Of a stretch of 64,000 nt of DNA, positions 23,736-35,580 are shown one piece after another. Below the pieces are notes generated by a model. The model made no database searches and was not told the origin of the DNA. It saw nothing but the letters and a program-made list of their open reading frames with translations. Positions within the stretch are counted from its first letter, which is position 1. Each line of letters begins with the position of its first letter. The DNA is from Bryum argenteum (Eukaryota > Streptophyta > Bryopsida > Bryales > Bryaceae), in the NCBI GenBank assembly GCA_037043015.1, contig CM073331.1:3741501-3805500 (forward strand), written 5' to 3'. A program made the position numbers and the translations under genes.

Positions 23736-24699
23736 CTGACAGCATGCATTGTCTTCCTCTCAACAGTCTCCTAGCTCCAAAGTATATGCAATTTACAATT
23801 CTAATGAAAGGAAGGGTGGTGCTCAAAGCAGAGTTCTGAAGAAGATGGCGTAGTAGCCTTGGTTGGTATGACTGCATCACTATGCGATGATTTGATGTAG
23901 AGATGTAGACAATGTGATGGGGAAGGGCTTAAGGGAGGGCTTGAGGATGCTTGATTAGCAATGGAGCCTTCATAAACAAGTAAAAGTGAAGAAAAATTGT
24001 GCTGATAACGTGATACAAACTAGAGAGTAAACAAAGAAATAAGTTGCAAGAAAATTAGGAAGAGACCCATCTCATCTAGATTATATAGGAAGTAGAACCA
24101 GAAGTTAACTCGGAATTCACCCGTATGTTAACTTATCGTTTACTCAACTTTCTATCCTCCTAACTAACAGATATGAGAATTCTTAGTCAATAACTATTAA
24201 GTGGTATTAAGTGGCTCCAAGAGAATGCACCAACCAAGAGTTTTGGATGGTTCTACTAGCATGCACTAACTTGCAGTATGAGTTTCTATTCATACAACAG
24301 TTTTGTCATTCATGCACTAACTTGCAGTATGAGTTTCTATTCATACAACAGTTTTGTCATTCATGCACGCTTTTGGGCTCAGGCGGGAATAGGCACACCT
24401 TCATACCCACCCTAAACCCGTGACTGCAGCCTCGTTCAAGCCTTCACGACGCCGAAGAAGCCATCAGATCTTCGGATTTCCATTTCCCACCGCCCAATTC
24501 TACAATACCGCGTCATACATCGTGATTTCATTTGATTTCTCTGAAAACTTCAATCGCGCTTGTCGGCAGATCGTGGTGAGATTTTCATTTGATCAATTAG
24601 GGCTAGATTTGAGGACGAACGGGGTTAACTTAGCTTCTCGGAGCTTTACCTCCTCGCATCGCGACGGGGAGAATCGTTCCTTCGGTGCAGAGCTCTGTT
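23736..24699. other. Spacer and 5' flank of eIF2B beta
   Basis: No gene was seen apart from the 5' leader of the next gene. A perfect 51-bp tandem duplication lies at 24260-24361. Confidence 0.5.
24260..24361. repeat. 51-bp perfect tandem duplication
   Basis: CATGCACTAACTTGCAGTAT... TTTTGTCATT occurs twice in direct succession (24260-24310, 24311-24361) with no differences, so the duplication is recent. Confidence 0.9.
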
Positions 24700-27611
24700 A
24701 TGGTCGCTGCCACAATGCCGGACGCCCACGCAGCAGTGGACGATTTCGTCACAAAATTGCGACGCAGGTCCTGACCTACCTACCTACCTTGCGCCCTTAC
24801 TTTCTCTCCAGCACGTTATGAATTTCTGCACTCCAGAATTTGCCTCAGTATCTCACGTGGTAAGAGTTCTCGGGTTTCGGAAGGTTGAGGGGTTTTGGCT
24901 GATACAGGTGATGAAATTTGTACATACAGACAGGTAGAAGGATCCTTGAACACTGCGAAACAAACTGCTGAGCTCCTTCGGCTTGTGGTTTCAAACCAGC
25001 GTTTGCCTAATGTTGGCCAAGCTGCCGTTCTCATCGATGTTGTGAAAACGACAGGGCTGCGGATGATTGCAGCAAACCCTATCGGTTAGTCCACTCGAAA
25101 GATACGAAGGTCGTATGGTTTGGTTTGTGAAATTCAGACTTCTGAAATGATTGAAATTTATAATGGTTGCAGAATTAGCGGTTGGAAATATTGTGAGGAG
25201 AGTTCTTCACATTATAAGGGAAGAAGACGTGTCATTGACATCGCCTGCTGTTCCCGGAGTGACCGTCGAAAGTGACGATGACGAAAATGACGCCAAGTCT
25301 AGTTACTCTGCTTCGGCTATTGCTGCTGCTAATCGAAGTGCCTTACGAGCACCCGCGTTGCATAATCTGCTGGAGTCTATCCCTGAACCTGTCATAGCAC
25401 CTGAAGCTCCGGCAGCCTCTGTTGCTGACTCGGAAGCAAGAAGTCGATGTAAGTGCTGCACTTTTTCTGATGTTAGCTTGTGACATTAATTCCTTCTCGA
25501 GGGGCCTTTTTGAGATATTTTTACATCCTTCTTTTTGTCTCGCGTTCATTTATTTTTCTCGTACAAGCGAAACTGTCATCGCAGCTATGATGAAATCTTT
25601 GCAAACAGTCTGATTTGCATATTATGCAATGAATTTACACAGTTGTAGTCAAATCCTGAGCTTGCGGTGTTGGCACAGTTCTTTCCAATCATTGATGTGT
25701 TAAACTCATTTTCAAACAACTGCCATTAAGGCAGTTGGTCTTTTGTATCTCATCCTGTCTTGAGCGTCCTTAATCAGCTTATTTCTTTAAATCGATAATG
25801 ATCTTGGACGGAGAAGGTGATGCTGCGTGTGGTGGGTTGCATAGCTGGAGACAGGAATTCTGTAAGCTGGAAGTTGAAGCACAATGTAATTGAAGGCATC
25901 ACTGAGTTGCTGCAAGACATTGACAATTACCACTCGCAGGTGGCTGAGCAGGCGATTGAACACATTCATCAGAAGTATGTTCAACTTCCCCTCTCTCAGA
26001 ATATTTGGCCAGAATCCAGAGAATGAACCGAAAATGTTCTGAATATTACCTACTTTGAGGATTGGGTTCTTATTTTTTAATCGATTTTTATGTGTTGTTG
26101 TTAGTGAGGTAATTTTGACTCTTGGGCGGTCCCGATCACTCCTTAAGTTTCTTCTGGAGGCGAAGAAGAAGAGGTCTTTTCAAGTTGTGATTGCGGAGGG
26201 TGCTCCGAAGTATGTGATACAAACTCTGCTTCACTTCTAGAATTTTCTAGCAAAGAGATTGAGGTATCAAGTTGTAGAAAGAACTTATCATGCAATGCCT
26301 CTAACTTAGATTTTGGGACCAGGTTTCAAGGTCATATTCTCGCAAAGGAGCTTGCTAAGGAAACTCTTCAAACAACTGTCATCACAGATTCAGCCGTCTT
26401 CGCTATGATATCACGTGTGAACATGGTACGTTTCTGCAGATACACCTCGTTTCGATATCTACTTATCACTATCATTGAGCGCAGTAGATTATCTTGATCA
26501 GCCAATCTTGAGTTCACTATCAGCGACAAAATGAATACCCGAGATATACAGCAAACAGGGTGTTTTTTCAACACGATTTCAAATTAGGCCCTTTCGCATA
26601 CGATCTGATCTGTTTATGATTGTGTATCTACTCGCTGTCTAATGTCCTGATGGTGATTGTTTACTTCGTTATTTGTTTACAATTGCGAACAGGTCATAGT
26701 GGGAGCTCACGCTGTCATGGCTAATGGAGGAGTGCTAGCTCCAGTTGGCATGCACATGGTTGCCCTGGCAGCTCGGAGGCATGCGGTTCCATTTGTTGTT
26801 CTTGCTGGTGTTCACAAGGTATGTCAATAGTCGCGATGTAAGTATGTAGGTGTGATGGTATTCACGAGTATGAATATGGTTGTGATTCCAATGAGTAAAA
26901 TGGTGGAATTTTCATTATCCTGACTGTATGTGAAACTGACTGTGTTGCAGTTGTGTCCGCAATATCCTCACAACCCCTATACGTTACTCAACGACATGAA
27001 ATCACCAGCCGAAATTGTGGATTTTGGGGAGCTTTCAGATTGCCTCGATGTCAGCACTGGTGGCCATAGCACTTACGTTGTGAACCCTACCTTCGACTAC
27101 ATTCCACCAGAGCTTGTGAGCCTGTTCATTACAGACACGTAAGTTACTCCATCTTGTGGTTGCAAGTAGGGTTCCTGTTTTCATCTGCTAAGGGAGAGTG
27201 CTGAGAACTGGAGCGGCACCCAGGGGTACATAATAGCTTCTTCACTCAACAGTAGCATTTTCCCATGTCAATCATTTTAGGGTGCAAAATCAGGGCACCA
27301 TTTTGAAAACACTTATGAGATTTCCTTCAATAATACCTAGCAGATTGTAGAGAAGTCCAAAAATTGTGAATTCGCTTTTACTGTCATTCCACTTACTTTC
27401 ACGATGCATGAGAATTGCTTCCATTGGTATCTTCACTACAGATTGGGAAATCTGAAATTTGAGCCATTTTTTAGCACTCTCGCTTACTTTTCTTCACATC
27501 TTTCTGAAATTGCTTTTGGTTGCGCTTTTTTGCAGAGGTGGCCATAACCCATCATATGTATACAGGCTTATCGCCGAGTACTACAGTCCAGAGGATTACG
27601 TACTGCAATGA
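24700..27611 (+). CDS. EIF2B2: Translation initiation factor eIF2B subunit beta
   Basis: Nine exons (24700-24767, 24930-25084, 25173-25448, 25851-25974, 26105-26209, 26323-26425, 26693-26818, 26951-27138, 27536-27611) join in phase to 406 aa, close to the usual plant length. Recognisable stretches are QTAELLRLVVSNQRLPNVGQ, ELAVGNIVRRVLHIIREED, KHNVIEGITELLQDID, EQAIEHIHQNEVILTLG, VVIAEGAPKFQGH, NMVIVGAHAVMANGG and GGHNPSYVYRLIAEYYSPED. eIF2B is the decameric GDP/GTP exchange factor of eIF2; the beta subunit is part of the regulatory alpha-beta-delta core that senses eIF2 phosphorylation. A short acidic and Ala-rich insert sits at residues about 100-165, as in plant homologues. The last intron (27139-27535) contains a MITE. 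The exon 4 acceptor (25851) was chosen because it alone keeps phase; that junction is the least certain. Confidence 0.96.
27194..27481 (+). mobile_element. MITE with GAGAGTGCT ends in the last eIF2B beta intron
   Basis: The ends are GAGAGTGCT and AGCACTCTC. The body contains ACATAATAGCTTCTTCAC, AGGGCACCATTTTGAAAAC and GATTGGGAAATCTGAAATTTGAGCC. It is shared in opposite orientation with 28295-28708 and in the same orientation with 55002-55280. Confidence 0.75.
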
Positions 27612-28294
27612 CGTGGTCTCGCCTGTCTTTCTTGTAAAATTTCATTCCGGTGGTGATGCTTAGTTAAACCTAAGATCGTCGATGTCTTGAAGCTGGCTGA
27701 TATAGTGAACAGAGCACATTCCGTTCAGCATGCTCAAGGTCCTTGGAAAGAAGTTGGCTCGCTTCAACATGCGGGGAGACGGTGCTGCTTCTGCCGAGTC
27801 AATTTTGTAGTGAGAGAAATTAGCTTCTTTGCTGTTCATCGTAAAGTGTAATGTTTAAATGTACTGTCATTTAGATGTTGAATCTTGAATGCTTCCTGGA
27901 ATTCTTGCACAGCTGAGTAATCCCTTAGCTTGAAGTATAATTCAATGTATGAGATTATATACATGCTATTACTCAGGATATTACCCAAGTACAAAGCAGC
28001 TACTATTGGTAAGGTACAGTGCAGCCACTACTGAAGTGAGCAATGACAGGCGGCACCAGGCCCATTCCATGGTGGGCGGTACTAACCGTGCTTCCAGGTT
28101 CTTTGTCCCTTCCTTGGACATCCGGGTATAGGGGCACTGACAAAAAATCATAAAAAAAAACCTTTCGGCTTAAGTATTACACAACCAGAAGTAGACCCTT
28201 CGCTCTAAAAATAAATATCGTATCATAAACACATCTTAGATTGAGTGTGTAATCAATCTAGAACTTTGTTTTCAGATAGGTATAAATTATAAGG

Positions 28295-28708
28295 GAGAGT
28301 GTTCAAAAATGGTTCAAATTTCAGATTTCCCAGACTGAAGATAACAATGGAAGCAATTTTAATGCATAGGGAAAGTAAGTGGAATGAAAGTCATAGTGGA
28401 TTCATGATTTTTAGACTTGTCTACTATATGCTATGAATTTTTGGAAGTGGTCTCATAGGTGTTCTTGAGATGGTACCCTAATTTTACACATTAGAATGTT
28501 TGCTGTGAGTACATGCTATTGTTGAGTGAAAAAGCTATTATGTATCTCCTGGTGAAGAAGCTATTATGTATCTCCTGGGGAAGAAGGTATTATGTATCTC
28601 CTGGTGAAGAAGCTATTATGTATCTCATGGTAAAGAAGCTATTATGTATCTCCGGGTGAAGAAGCCTAGTGCTCCATTTTTGGTACCGCTCCAGTTTTGA
28701 GCACTCTC
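28295..28708 (-). mobile_element. MITE with GAGAGTGCT ends, inverted copy with internal expansion
   Basis: It is the reverse complement of the family: starts GAGAGTGTTCAAAA, ends GAGCACTCTC. An internal array (28532-28666) of about five 27-bp units (AAGCTATTATGTATCTCCTGG plus GTGAAG) has grown from a subterminal segment present once in the other copies. That explains its greater length. Confidence 0.78.
28532..28666. repeat. 27-bp tandem array inside the MITE
   Basis: Five near-identical units of GCTATTATGTATCTCCTGG-GTGAAGAA occur; the other family copies have one unit. Confidence 0.85.
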
Positions 28709-30557
28709 CATCTGTGAATGAAAGGAAGTTGATATGCATATACCATTTGATTCTCAACAAAAATATATTGAAAATTATTTGGGTGGTCTACTGTTTTAAT
28801 CAGTTGAATCAGTCGCTTATTGAGCAATCTACCTCGTACCATCATATGAAAGCAACATGCACAAAAAACAGCACATGAAACAATGCCTTTCCTGGCATGG
28901 TAGGGTTGTGATCATCCTCAACAGCTTTTAGAACACACTGGACTCTAGATATTCCTATACTACTCTACTGTTGCTACTTCACATGACAAACATGCCCATC
29001 CTATAAAGTGCAGCACTGCAGTAGAAAGTGGTTTGAGAGGAGTAGGATTTATGTGCCCTAGTACATGCGGATTGCTAAGTATACTGAGTATATGGTCTGG
29101 TGTATATCGAAGAAATCTAGGATATATGTACTCATGAGTATGTCGAGGAAATCACTTCTGAAAAGTAGGCAAAATTTGTGGGAGATTGAACGTCTGAGAA
29201 TCATATTTTTTTGTTACCTTAATAGAACTTGAGATTCGAAAATCAGATCCTAATTCAACAACATTTCTGAAGTTCAACCTATCAAATCTTTGTAACAACC
29301 CCTAACGCGTTATTGAAGGTTAATTTCCAGTAACGCATGTCAGTTCCACTCGATCGGTCAATCATCTCACTATCAACCTTCGAATCGGAAATTCTAAATT
29401 ACTCGAAAGGACTCTCCCTATCTACATCCAGAAGCGACTCTTGTACAAGACACTGTGATCGCTTTTCAAGCACGATCCTTTCGTGTGAAGCAAGGTTACC
29501 GGAGAACAGAAATTTCATTTGCTGGTTGAATTTATCTATACATATGGATTACTTTTTGTACTTGTAAATATTCAACATCAGAAGATTCTAAATATTTGTA
29601 AAAGTACAAATAGTGTAATTGAAAGATTCCTGGAACAAAGGTAGATTCCCGGTACTCCGGTTCGTAACCATGGTGCGAATCATATTCCAGCAAACCAGAA
29701 GTGTATTTTTTTGAATGATTCCACCACAAGTCTCACCTCGTGGGCTGTTACTGATTGGCATTGGATCACAATTCGTCGGTACCAGATCCGGTCAAACTGA
29801 GTGAGCATCAAGAAAATTGACTAATGCAAGCTGGGCCTGGAAGAATATATCGATCGACAACAAAAATAAAAAAGTATCAATCGCACCTAGACAACAGTTT
29901 ATCACAAAGCTGAAAGCTGTTTGTGATGATTCCGACTTACGGATTGACAAAGCTTCAAGTGCTTGGATCACGATTTGTCGGTAGTAAAACGTAAAGTTGA
30001 GTAAGGGTATGCACAGAGGATGATTGGCAGAATGCAAGATTAGCTTTCAAGAATCGAAAGCCCCATCTAGAAACAGTTGAATTGGAAGTTCTAGGTGGAT
30101 GCTTTTACCTTCAGGAAGTATCGTCCCAGTTTTCAAAGGATTGCCAGAGCTGAACTCTTTAGTATTGAATGCACGGTTGAACTTGAGCGGTTGTGGTGAT
30201 GTGGTCATGCAAAAATTGAAACGATTGTTAAGCTGCAAAAACTCTCGAAAGATCGATTAATAAGCTAATGTCGAATCCAGCTTGGAACAATTGGTCTCTC
30301 ATTCTGAACAGCGTGTTCAATCGCTACTATCTGGAAGCCACAAATCTGATTTGAGCCCTAAATATGAGTGAGTCCATGAAAAGAGGATGAAGGAAGTGTT
30401 AAAATGCAAGCTGGGCGTAGAAGGATCGATTGATAAGAAAACGCCAGGCTCATCTAAAAACAGTTGGTCTCGTTCTGAGCAGCAGCCTGTTTGTAATACG
30501 ATCACAATCAGCCTGTTCGAACTGCTCATTCTATGTACAGCCCACCATCGTCTCCCT
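28709..30557. other. Spacer between eIF2B beta and GAD
   Basis: No gene was recognised. Diverged copies of a short motif (TGCAAGCTGGGC, then a CGATCGA/GATCGAT block and AACAGTT) occur near 29825, 30033 and 30407, all in the same orientation, next to the GAD 3' end. Confidence 0.45.
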
Positions 30558-32758
30558 CTAGCAGACACCATTAGCCTTGTGCAGAGAATGCTTCTTATTA
30601 GCATGTCCACGGCCATGGTGCTTCTTCTTCCTCGAATGATGCACAACTTCCACAAACGCTTCCGTCGCTTTAACCCCACTCGCAGTACTGGCCAGCGGCA
30701 CCGCCTTCTCCTTACTCTCAGCCTGGACCGCCTCAGTCACAGCCTGAATCAACTTACTGGGGCGCGCATCCAAGTACGCCAGCACGCGCTTGATGTCCGT
30801 GACGAGCCGATCCGCAAGGGACCGACTGAAGTCCTCGCGCACCACGACTCGGAGTAATGTTATGTGCTGCGCGTCCGGCGCCATCGTGTACGCGGGGACC
30901 GTCCATCCATACCGTCGCAGTCCGTCACTGATCTCGAACTCGTCGTGATCGGAGCTGTCAATCAGTGAGAATGCTACGACGGGGACCCCGATATCCTTCG
31001 ACAGGATTTTGAAGCGTCCGATCTTTTCGATCTCCGATCTGAGGATCTTTGCATTCTCGGCGCAGTTGGTCATGATCGATTTGTAGCCCTGGAATCCCAG
31101 TCGGATGAGCTGGTAGTATTGTGCGATGACTTGTGACGCGCCCTTGGAGAAGTTGAGTGTGAAGGTGGGTTGATCGGCGCCGAGGTAGTTCACATGGAAG
31201 ACAAGCTCCTCGGGAAGGTCTTCCTTGTTGCGCCAGACTACCCATCCGATTCCGGCGTAGACGAGGCCGTATTTGTGGCCGCTTACGTTGATGGACTTCA
31301 CGAGTGGGAGACGGAAGTCCCACACTATGTCGGGGTAGATGAAGGGCGCTATGAAGCCTCCGCTTGCGGCGTCCACGTGAATGGGAATGTGCCACCTGCG
31401 CGCCACTAGGTCATCAATCAAGCAAACCAAGCCAATGATAGAATCTAGGTCTTTTTTTGAGGTTGGGGTGAACTGAGTGTCCATTTGACTTATCCTTGTT
31501 AGGTGGGCTATCTGCGGGTAGAGGATGAAGGACATTTCATTATGCTGAGCGAACAGAGAGTGCTGAGATCTTACCCTTTCTCGGCGTTCTTTTCCGAGAG
31601 CAAGTCGTTCAGGAGCTGGACATCTTCAAACTCGCCATTATAAGTCGACCCGAGGATCGCACAAACGCAGATCGTGTTCTCGTCACAAAGCTCCACAGCT
31701 TTCTCTGGGTCCATGATGTAGTAGTCTTCTTTCAGCTTCACTTCCCGAAGCTCCACCTCGAAGTACCTCGCAAATTTCTCCCAGCAAACCTACAAAACAG
31801 AATTCCAAACATCATTAGTCCCTGATGGTTCGGAACAACGATTGCATTGTTCGAACGAAAGAGAGGGCGATAAAGAGAGTTCTATGCACCTGAACGTTGG
31901 CACCGGTGACCATGTTGGGCTTATCCCACGGCAACCCAGCGGCCTTGCGCTCGTTCTGCCATTTCCTCTTGAATGCAAGACCAGCAAGCATGATAGCCTC
32001 CGAGGATCCCACTGTGCCTGCACCGACTGCTTGCTCGCCTTCGTCAATTGGCGCATTGAACAACCGAGCTACCATGTTCACGCATCGATCCTGCAAAAGC
32101 AAGTGCTCAAATCAGTCTCTCGAGATCGAACAGCTAGATGATCGGGGTAAAAGCATCATGATAGAATGCGGCGATCGAACCTGAAGCTCCGTGGTGATCG
32201 GGTACTCGTCCATGTCGATGTAATTCTTGTTGAGAGCCGACATGATGAGCTTGTCGCACTCTGGCTCCATCCATGTCGTCACGAATGAAGCCAAGTTTAA
32301 TCGTGGGTTGCCGTCTAACATAAGCTCGTCGCTGATAATCTGGTATGCCGCATCCTTTGGCGTTTCGTGCATTGGCATCTCAAACCTTCAACATAGAAAA
32401 AGCGAGCCATCATCGTCAAAAAATGTACATACTCACCGAGTCTTCTAGCAATGGCAACGATCTCTTAACAATGGCAAAGATCTCTCAACAATGGCAACGA
32501 TCTCTTAACAATGGCGAAGATAGAAACAAGCCTACGATCGCCGCATTAGACACCGATCTCTCAACAAAGTTTGAAACAAGAAAGGGATACTGATCTATTT
32601 CGGACACTGCAACAATATCGAAACAAGCACAAAAAAGATCAGCTTCGGAGTACTCACTTGGGGAGCTCGCACTGGACATATCTGGAAGCGAACATGGAAT
32701 CGATGGTGTTGTGAACCCGGGACACTTCCTTCATGCTCTTACACGTAGTGAGCGCCAT
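30558..32758 (-). CDS. GAD: Glutamate decarboxylase
   Basis: Five exons (32758-32658, 32385-32181, 32090-31890, 31789-31575, 31395-30558) join in phase to 519 aa. The enzyme is pyridoxal-phosphate dependent and cytosolic, and converts glutamate to GABA. Motifs are the conserved N terminus [90 protein letters not shown] and the PLP lysine in INVSGHKYG (about residue 282). Plant GADs carry a C-terminal calmodulin-binding helix with a key Trp. Here the tail is Lys/His-rich ([15 protein letters not shown]) and ends in the plant-typical NGVC, but I find no Trp in the last 80 residues, so calmodulin control may differ. The ATG at 32758 gives the conserved N terminus. Intron 1 contains a 20-bp tandem array. 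Confidence 0.97.
32447..32520. repeat. 20-bp tandem array in GAD intron 1
   Basis: ATGGCAACGATCTCTTAACA is repeated about 3.5 times with single-base changes, inside the intron between 32386 and 32657. Confidence 0.85.
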
Positions 32759-33489
32759 CTTGTCAAGCTGAACAACTTCCCACAAAAAAACTGCAAATGG
32801 TACCTATCTCAATGCGAGAGAGGAGCAGGAAGGTGGTGAAGATGGCTGCAAGGCCGAGTATTTGAATCGTTTATCTGATTTCGAGGACCTGGAAGGTGGT
32901 GAAGACGGCTTTCAGGGCGGGTACTTGATCGATTATCTAATTTCGAGGAGCAGTACATGGCAAGCTGCTTTCGCAGTACGTTACGTTCAGATGGGGAGGG
33001 GGGCTGCTGCTTCTTATATGATCTTCAACCTCCTTCCCTACCTTTTCTGAAGCAGAAAGTATTATATGGGTGAAGTTACTATAGTGTGTACAGTATACTG
33101 CACTTCATGGCATCTTCTGACATCGTGACTGAGGGAGAGAGAGACAGAGCCGAGCTTGGGAAGTGGGCGGATGGCTGGTTTATGCTTAGTTAGTCAAAGC
33201 GCAATATGGTGAGTATGCAAGATTTGGGGTCATTTCGGACTATTTTTCTTCAGGCTGGGGACTTGCATTGAAATTGCATTTACCCTTTCTGAGGAGGCAT
33301 GTGTCTTCTAGATTCGTGGGGAATTGTATTGTTGAAAATTCCTTAGAGCAACGTCACCCATGGTTAAGAATAGTTTGAGTATTAAATAGGTTCTGTGTGA
33401 AAAATTTTAAGGCCGCCTGTGCCTACAATATTTGATTTGTGAAGACGTCGCCCCCTCTCTTCATATCTACTTTTATGCTTAAAAGAACG
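32759..33489. other. 5' flank of GAD
   Basis: Promoter and 5' leader region of the minus-strand GAD gene. Two related phrases (GAAGGTGGTGAAGA(T/C)GGCT near 32830 and 32890, each followed by GCGAGTA/GCGGGTACTTGA and TTTCGAGGA) form a local duplication. No other gene was seen. Confidence 0.5.

Positions 33490-33537
<48 letters not shown>
33490..33537. repeat. 48-nt poly(A) run
   Basis: An uninterrupted A run lies on the plus strand, about 40 bp from the 3' limit of the LINE coding sequence. The LINE is on the minus strand, where this reads as poly(T), so it is not a normal LINE tail. Confidence 0.9.
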
Positions 33538-33539
<2 letters not shown>

Positions 33540-33574
33540 AGAATAGATTTTTTAAAATGGGTGAATAATTCATT

Positions 33575-33900
33575 TTATAAAGAAATTAGCGAATAGTTTG
33601 TTAAAGAAAAATGAGTGAATAAGTTAACATCTTCACGCTCAAATGTGCCTGCGTTCATGAGGATATAGCAACGTGATTTTTGTGATGAGAGAATTAATTT
33701 TCTTAGTTCCCATACGGCTTTGTTATGTCTCTTGATTCTAATGGCGTGTATGTGGTGGTGACTACATTTGAGTAGTGCGTGTAACCATGTGTCGGCGTCC
33801 ATGGAGTTACATATAGAGCAAGTTATTGATGGGAATCGTTCTCTACCAAAGAATAGTTGTTTCCTTGCGTTCCCCATGTATTGGCCGGTGCGTAGCTTTA
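33575..33900 (-). pseudogene. LINE C-terminal Cys/His domain
   Basis: MGNARKQLFFGRERFPSITC leads into C-x2-C...H-x4-C (CSICNSMDADTWLHALLKC), then HIHAIRIKRHNKAVWELRK. A zinc-knuckle-like motif after RNase H is common in LINE ORF2 proteins. The frame runs out into unrelated sequence after LINL-type residues near 33600, suggesting 3' truncation. Confidence 0.75.
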
Positions 33901-34167
33901 GAATAATTGTTTTTTGGGAGTCCGTAATTATGGGGTTTAGCCAGTATGCATTTGATAGTTCATTGTCAATATCCGGGTTTGTTGTCCATTTGTTGATGTT
34001 GGGGAATTGGTCGGCGAGTATTATAAGGTTGTTGTCGTAGTCTTGTTTGTGTATGTATGTTTGAAGGCATCTGACCGGGCCCTTGTCTGGGCGAGTTCGG
34101 GGTCCTGGCCATTTATATTTCTGGTAGTAGAATGGTGTGGTGTGTGCGAATTCGTGGGGTTTTGTGG

Positions 34168-34720
34168 CTACCGTATATCGTTTGGTGGCGCCAGCTTTCG
34201 CAAGTTTGTCCGCTTCCTCGTTGCGGTGATGTTAATATGCGCTTTAACTTTGTGGAATATAGTAGGTCGAGTACGGTTTTGTAATATCTCAACCATTTTC
34301 GTTAGGATGGTTTTGTCGGGATGGTTGTGTTGTGTGGATGGGTGTAGTATGTGAGTATTTAGATTATATAGGCGGTTTATGCAATCCGTGAAGATATAGG
34401 GCGGTTCATTTGGGTATTTGGTGTTGATTAAGTGTAGGGTTGTATGTATAGCCATTAATTCGCACGAAAGCATGTTTGAAGGCAGGAAGTCTTTCCGATA
34501 TTTGCATGTCGGTTTTGTGGGATTGTAGATGCCGTATCCAGCTTTTTTTCTTTTTCCAATGTCCATCCTCGGCTTTTTTAGGTGGAATGAAAGAGCCGTC
34601 CGTATAGTAGCTGTATTGCGGTTGGAATTTTAGAGTAGGGTTGATTTCGAACGTTGGTAGAGGGGGTATACATGTGGGTTCGGAGTTTGAGTTTGTATAT
34701 GAGGGGTATAACATTTTATT
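34168..34720 (-). pseudogene. LINE RNase H domain
   Basis: Catalytic pattern D-E-D-H is visible in three frames: YYTDGSF (Asp), SCELMAIHTTLHLI (Glu), YIFTDCI (Asp) and KVKAHI followed, in a shifted frame, by EEADKLAKAGAT. RNase H removes RNA from the RNA-DNA hybrid during reverse transcription. Two frameshifts are needed to read the whole domain. Confidence 0.85.
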
Positions 34721-34849
34721 CCATCTTTTATTTTTATTGACGATAGTGTTGTATGGGGTTGGTGGAGCTTGTTGTATATAGTAGTGCGGGATTGCCATGG
34801 CCTCAATTGCATTTTTAATGTTGTTAATTTGTTCTAATGTACCAACGTG

Positions 34850-35580
34850 ATTGTTTTGATGGTGTATGCACATGATGGATATTGCAAGTGGTTCGGTTGT
34901 TGGTTTGTATTTTTGTGGGGGTGCTGGGATTTCGTATGTGATGGAGTCTGCGGTGAAATGGGTTATTATATGTGTATCCGGGAAAGGTCCAATATACGGG
35001 GTTGGGTTTTGGTACCAGTTTGGGTCGGGGTGACTATTATGGTGATTGTATTTGGGTCGTGTTTGGTCGCTAATCTCGCCTTGATGGATGGCTTGTTGGG
35101 TTGTTTCGGATTATGGGTATGCGCATACCCTATGCCTGTCCATTTATATTCAAAAGCGTTGCCACGAGATCCAAAGATTTTGTCTCGGGAGAAAGGGGAG
35201 AAATATTTTGTTATTTTGGTGGAGCATGTAATTGGTGATGAAAAATATGAGTGATTGATTTGGAGGTTAGTCGTGATATGATCGAGAATGTTTGTTGGAA
35301 GGGTGTGGTGGGGTGTTAGTTTCGGGTTTTTTTTGGAGGATTGAGCTTTATATCTTAGATATAGCCATATTATTTCTGTTTCGAATGTTTGTGTGTATGG
35401 CATTAGCCCGTGTGCATTGTTTGAGTATTTATTAAATTGTTGCCATAGCCACTGTAATCTGTTTATGGGTATGGTGGTGAGGTATCGGCCATTGTCTTCG
35501 TATAGGTGAGCTGATTCGTTATTTATTTGTATGGTAGTTTTGTTAGTAATAATGTCTCTTTCTGGATTACATTTACGCAA
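34850..35580 (-). pseudogene. LINE accessory domain of unknown function
   Basis: Between reverse transcriptase and RNase H lies a conserved-looking block: YEDNGRYLTTIPINRLQWLW, ITKYFSPFSRDKIFGSRGNA, EYKWTGIGYAH, DPNTITIIVTP, then in the next frame DPNWYQNPTPYIGPFPDTH and PLAISIMCIHHQNNHVG. A loose likeness to phage-type adenine methyltransferases (Gly-rich turn, strand ending in P, WYQ, late hydrophobic strand) exists, but no clear NPPY/DPPW catalytic motif is present. Function unassigned. Confidence 0.4.

Noticed and set aside
33490..33537. Poly(A) as the tail of the LINE
   Set aside because: The LINE is on the minus strand; its tail would appear as T on the plus strand.
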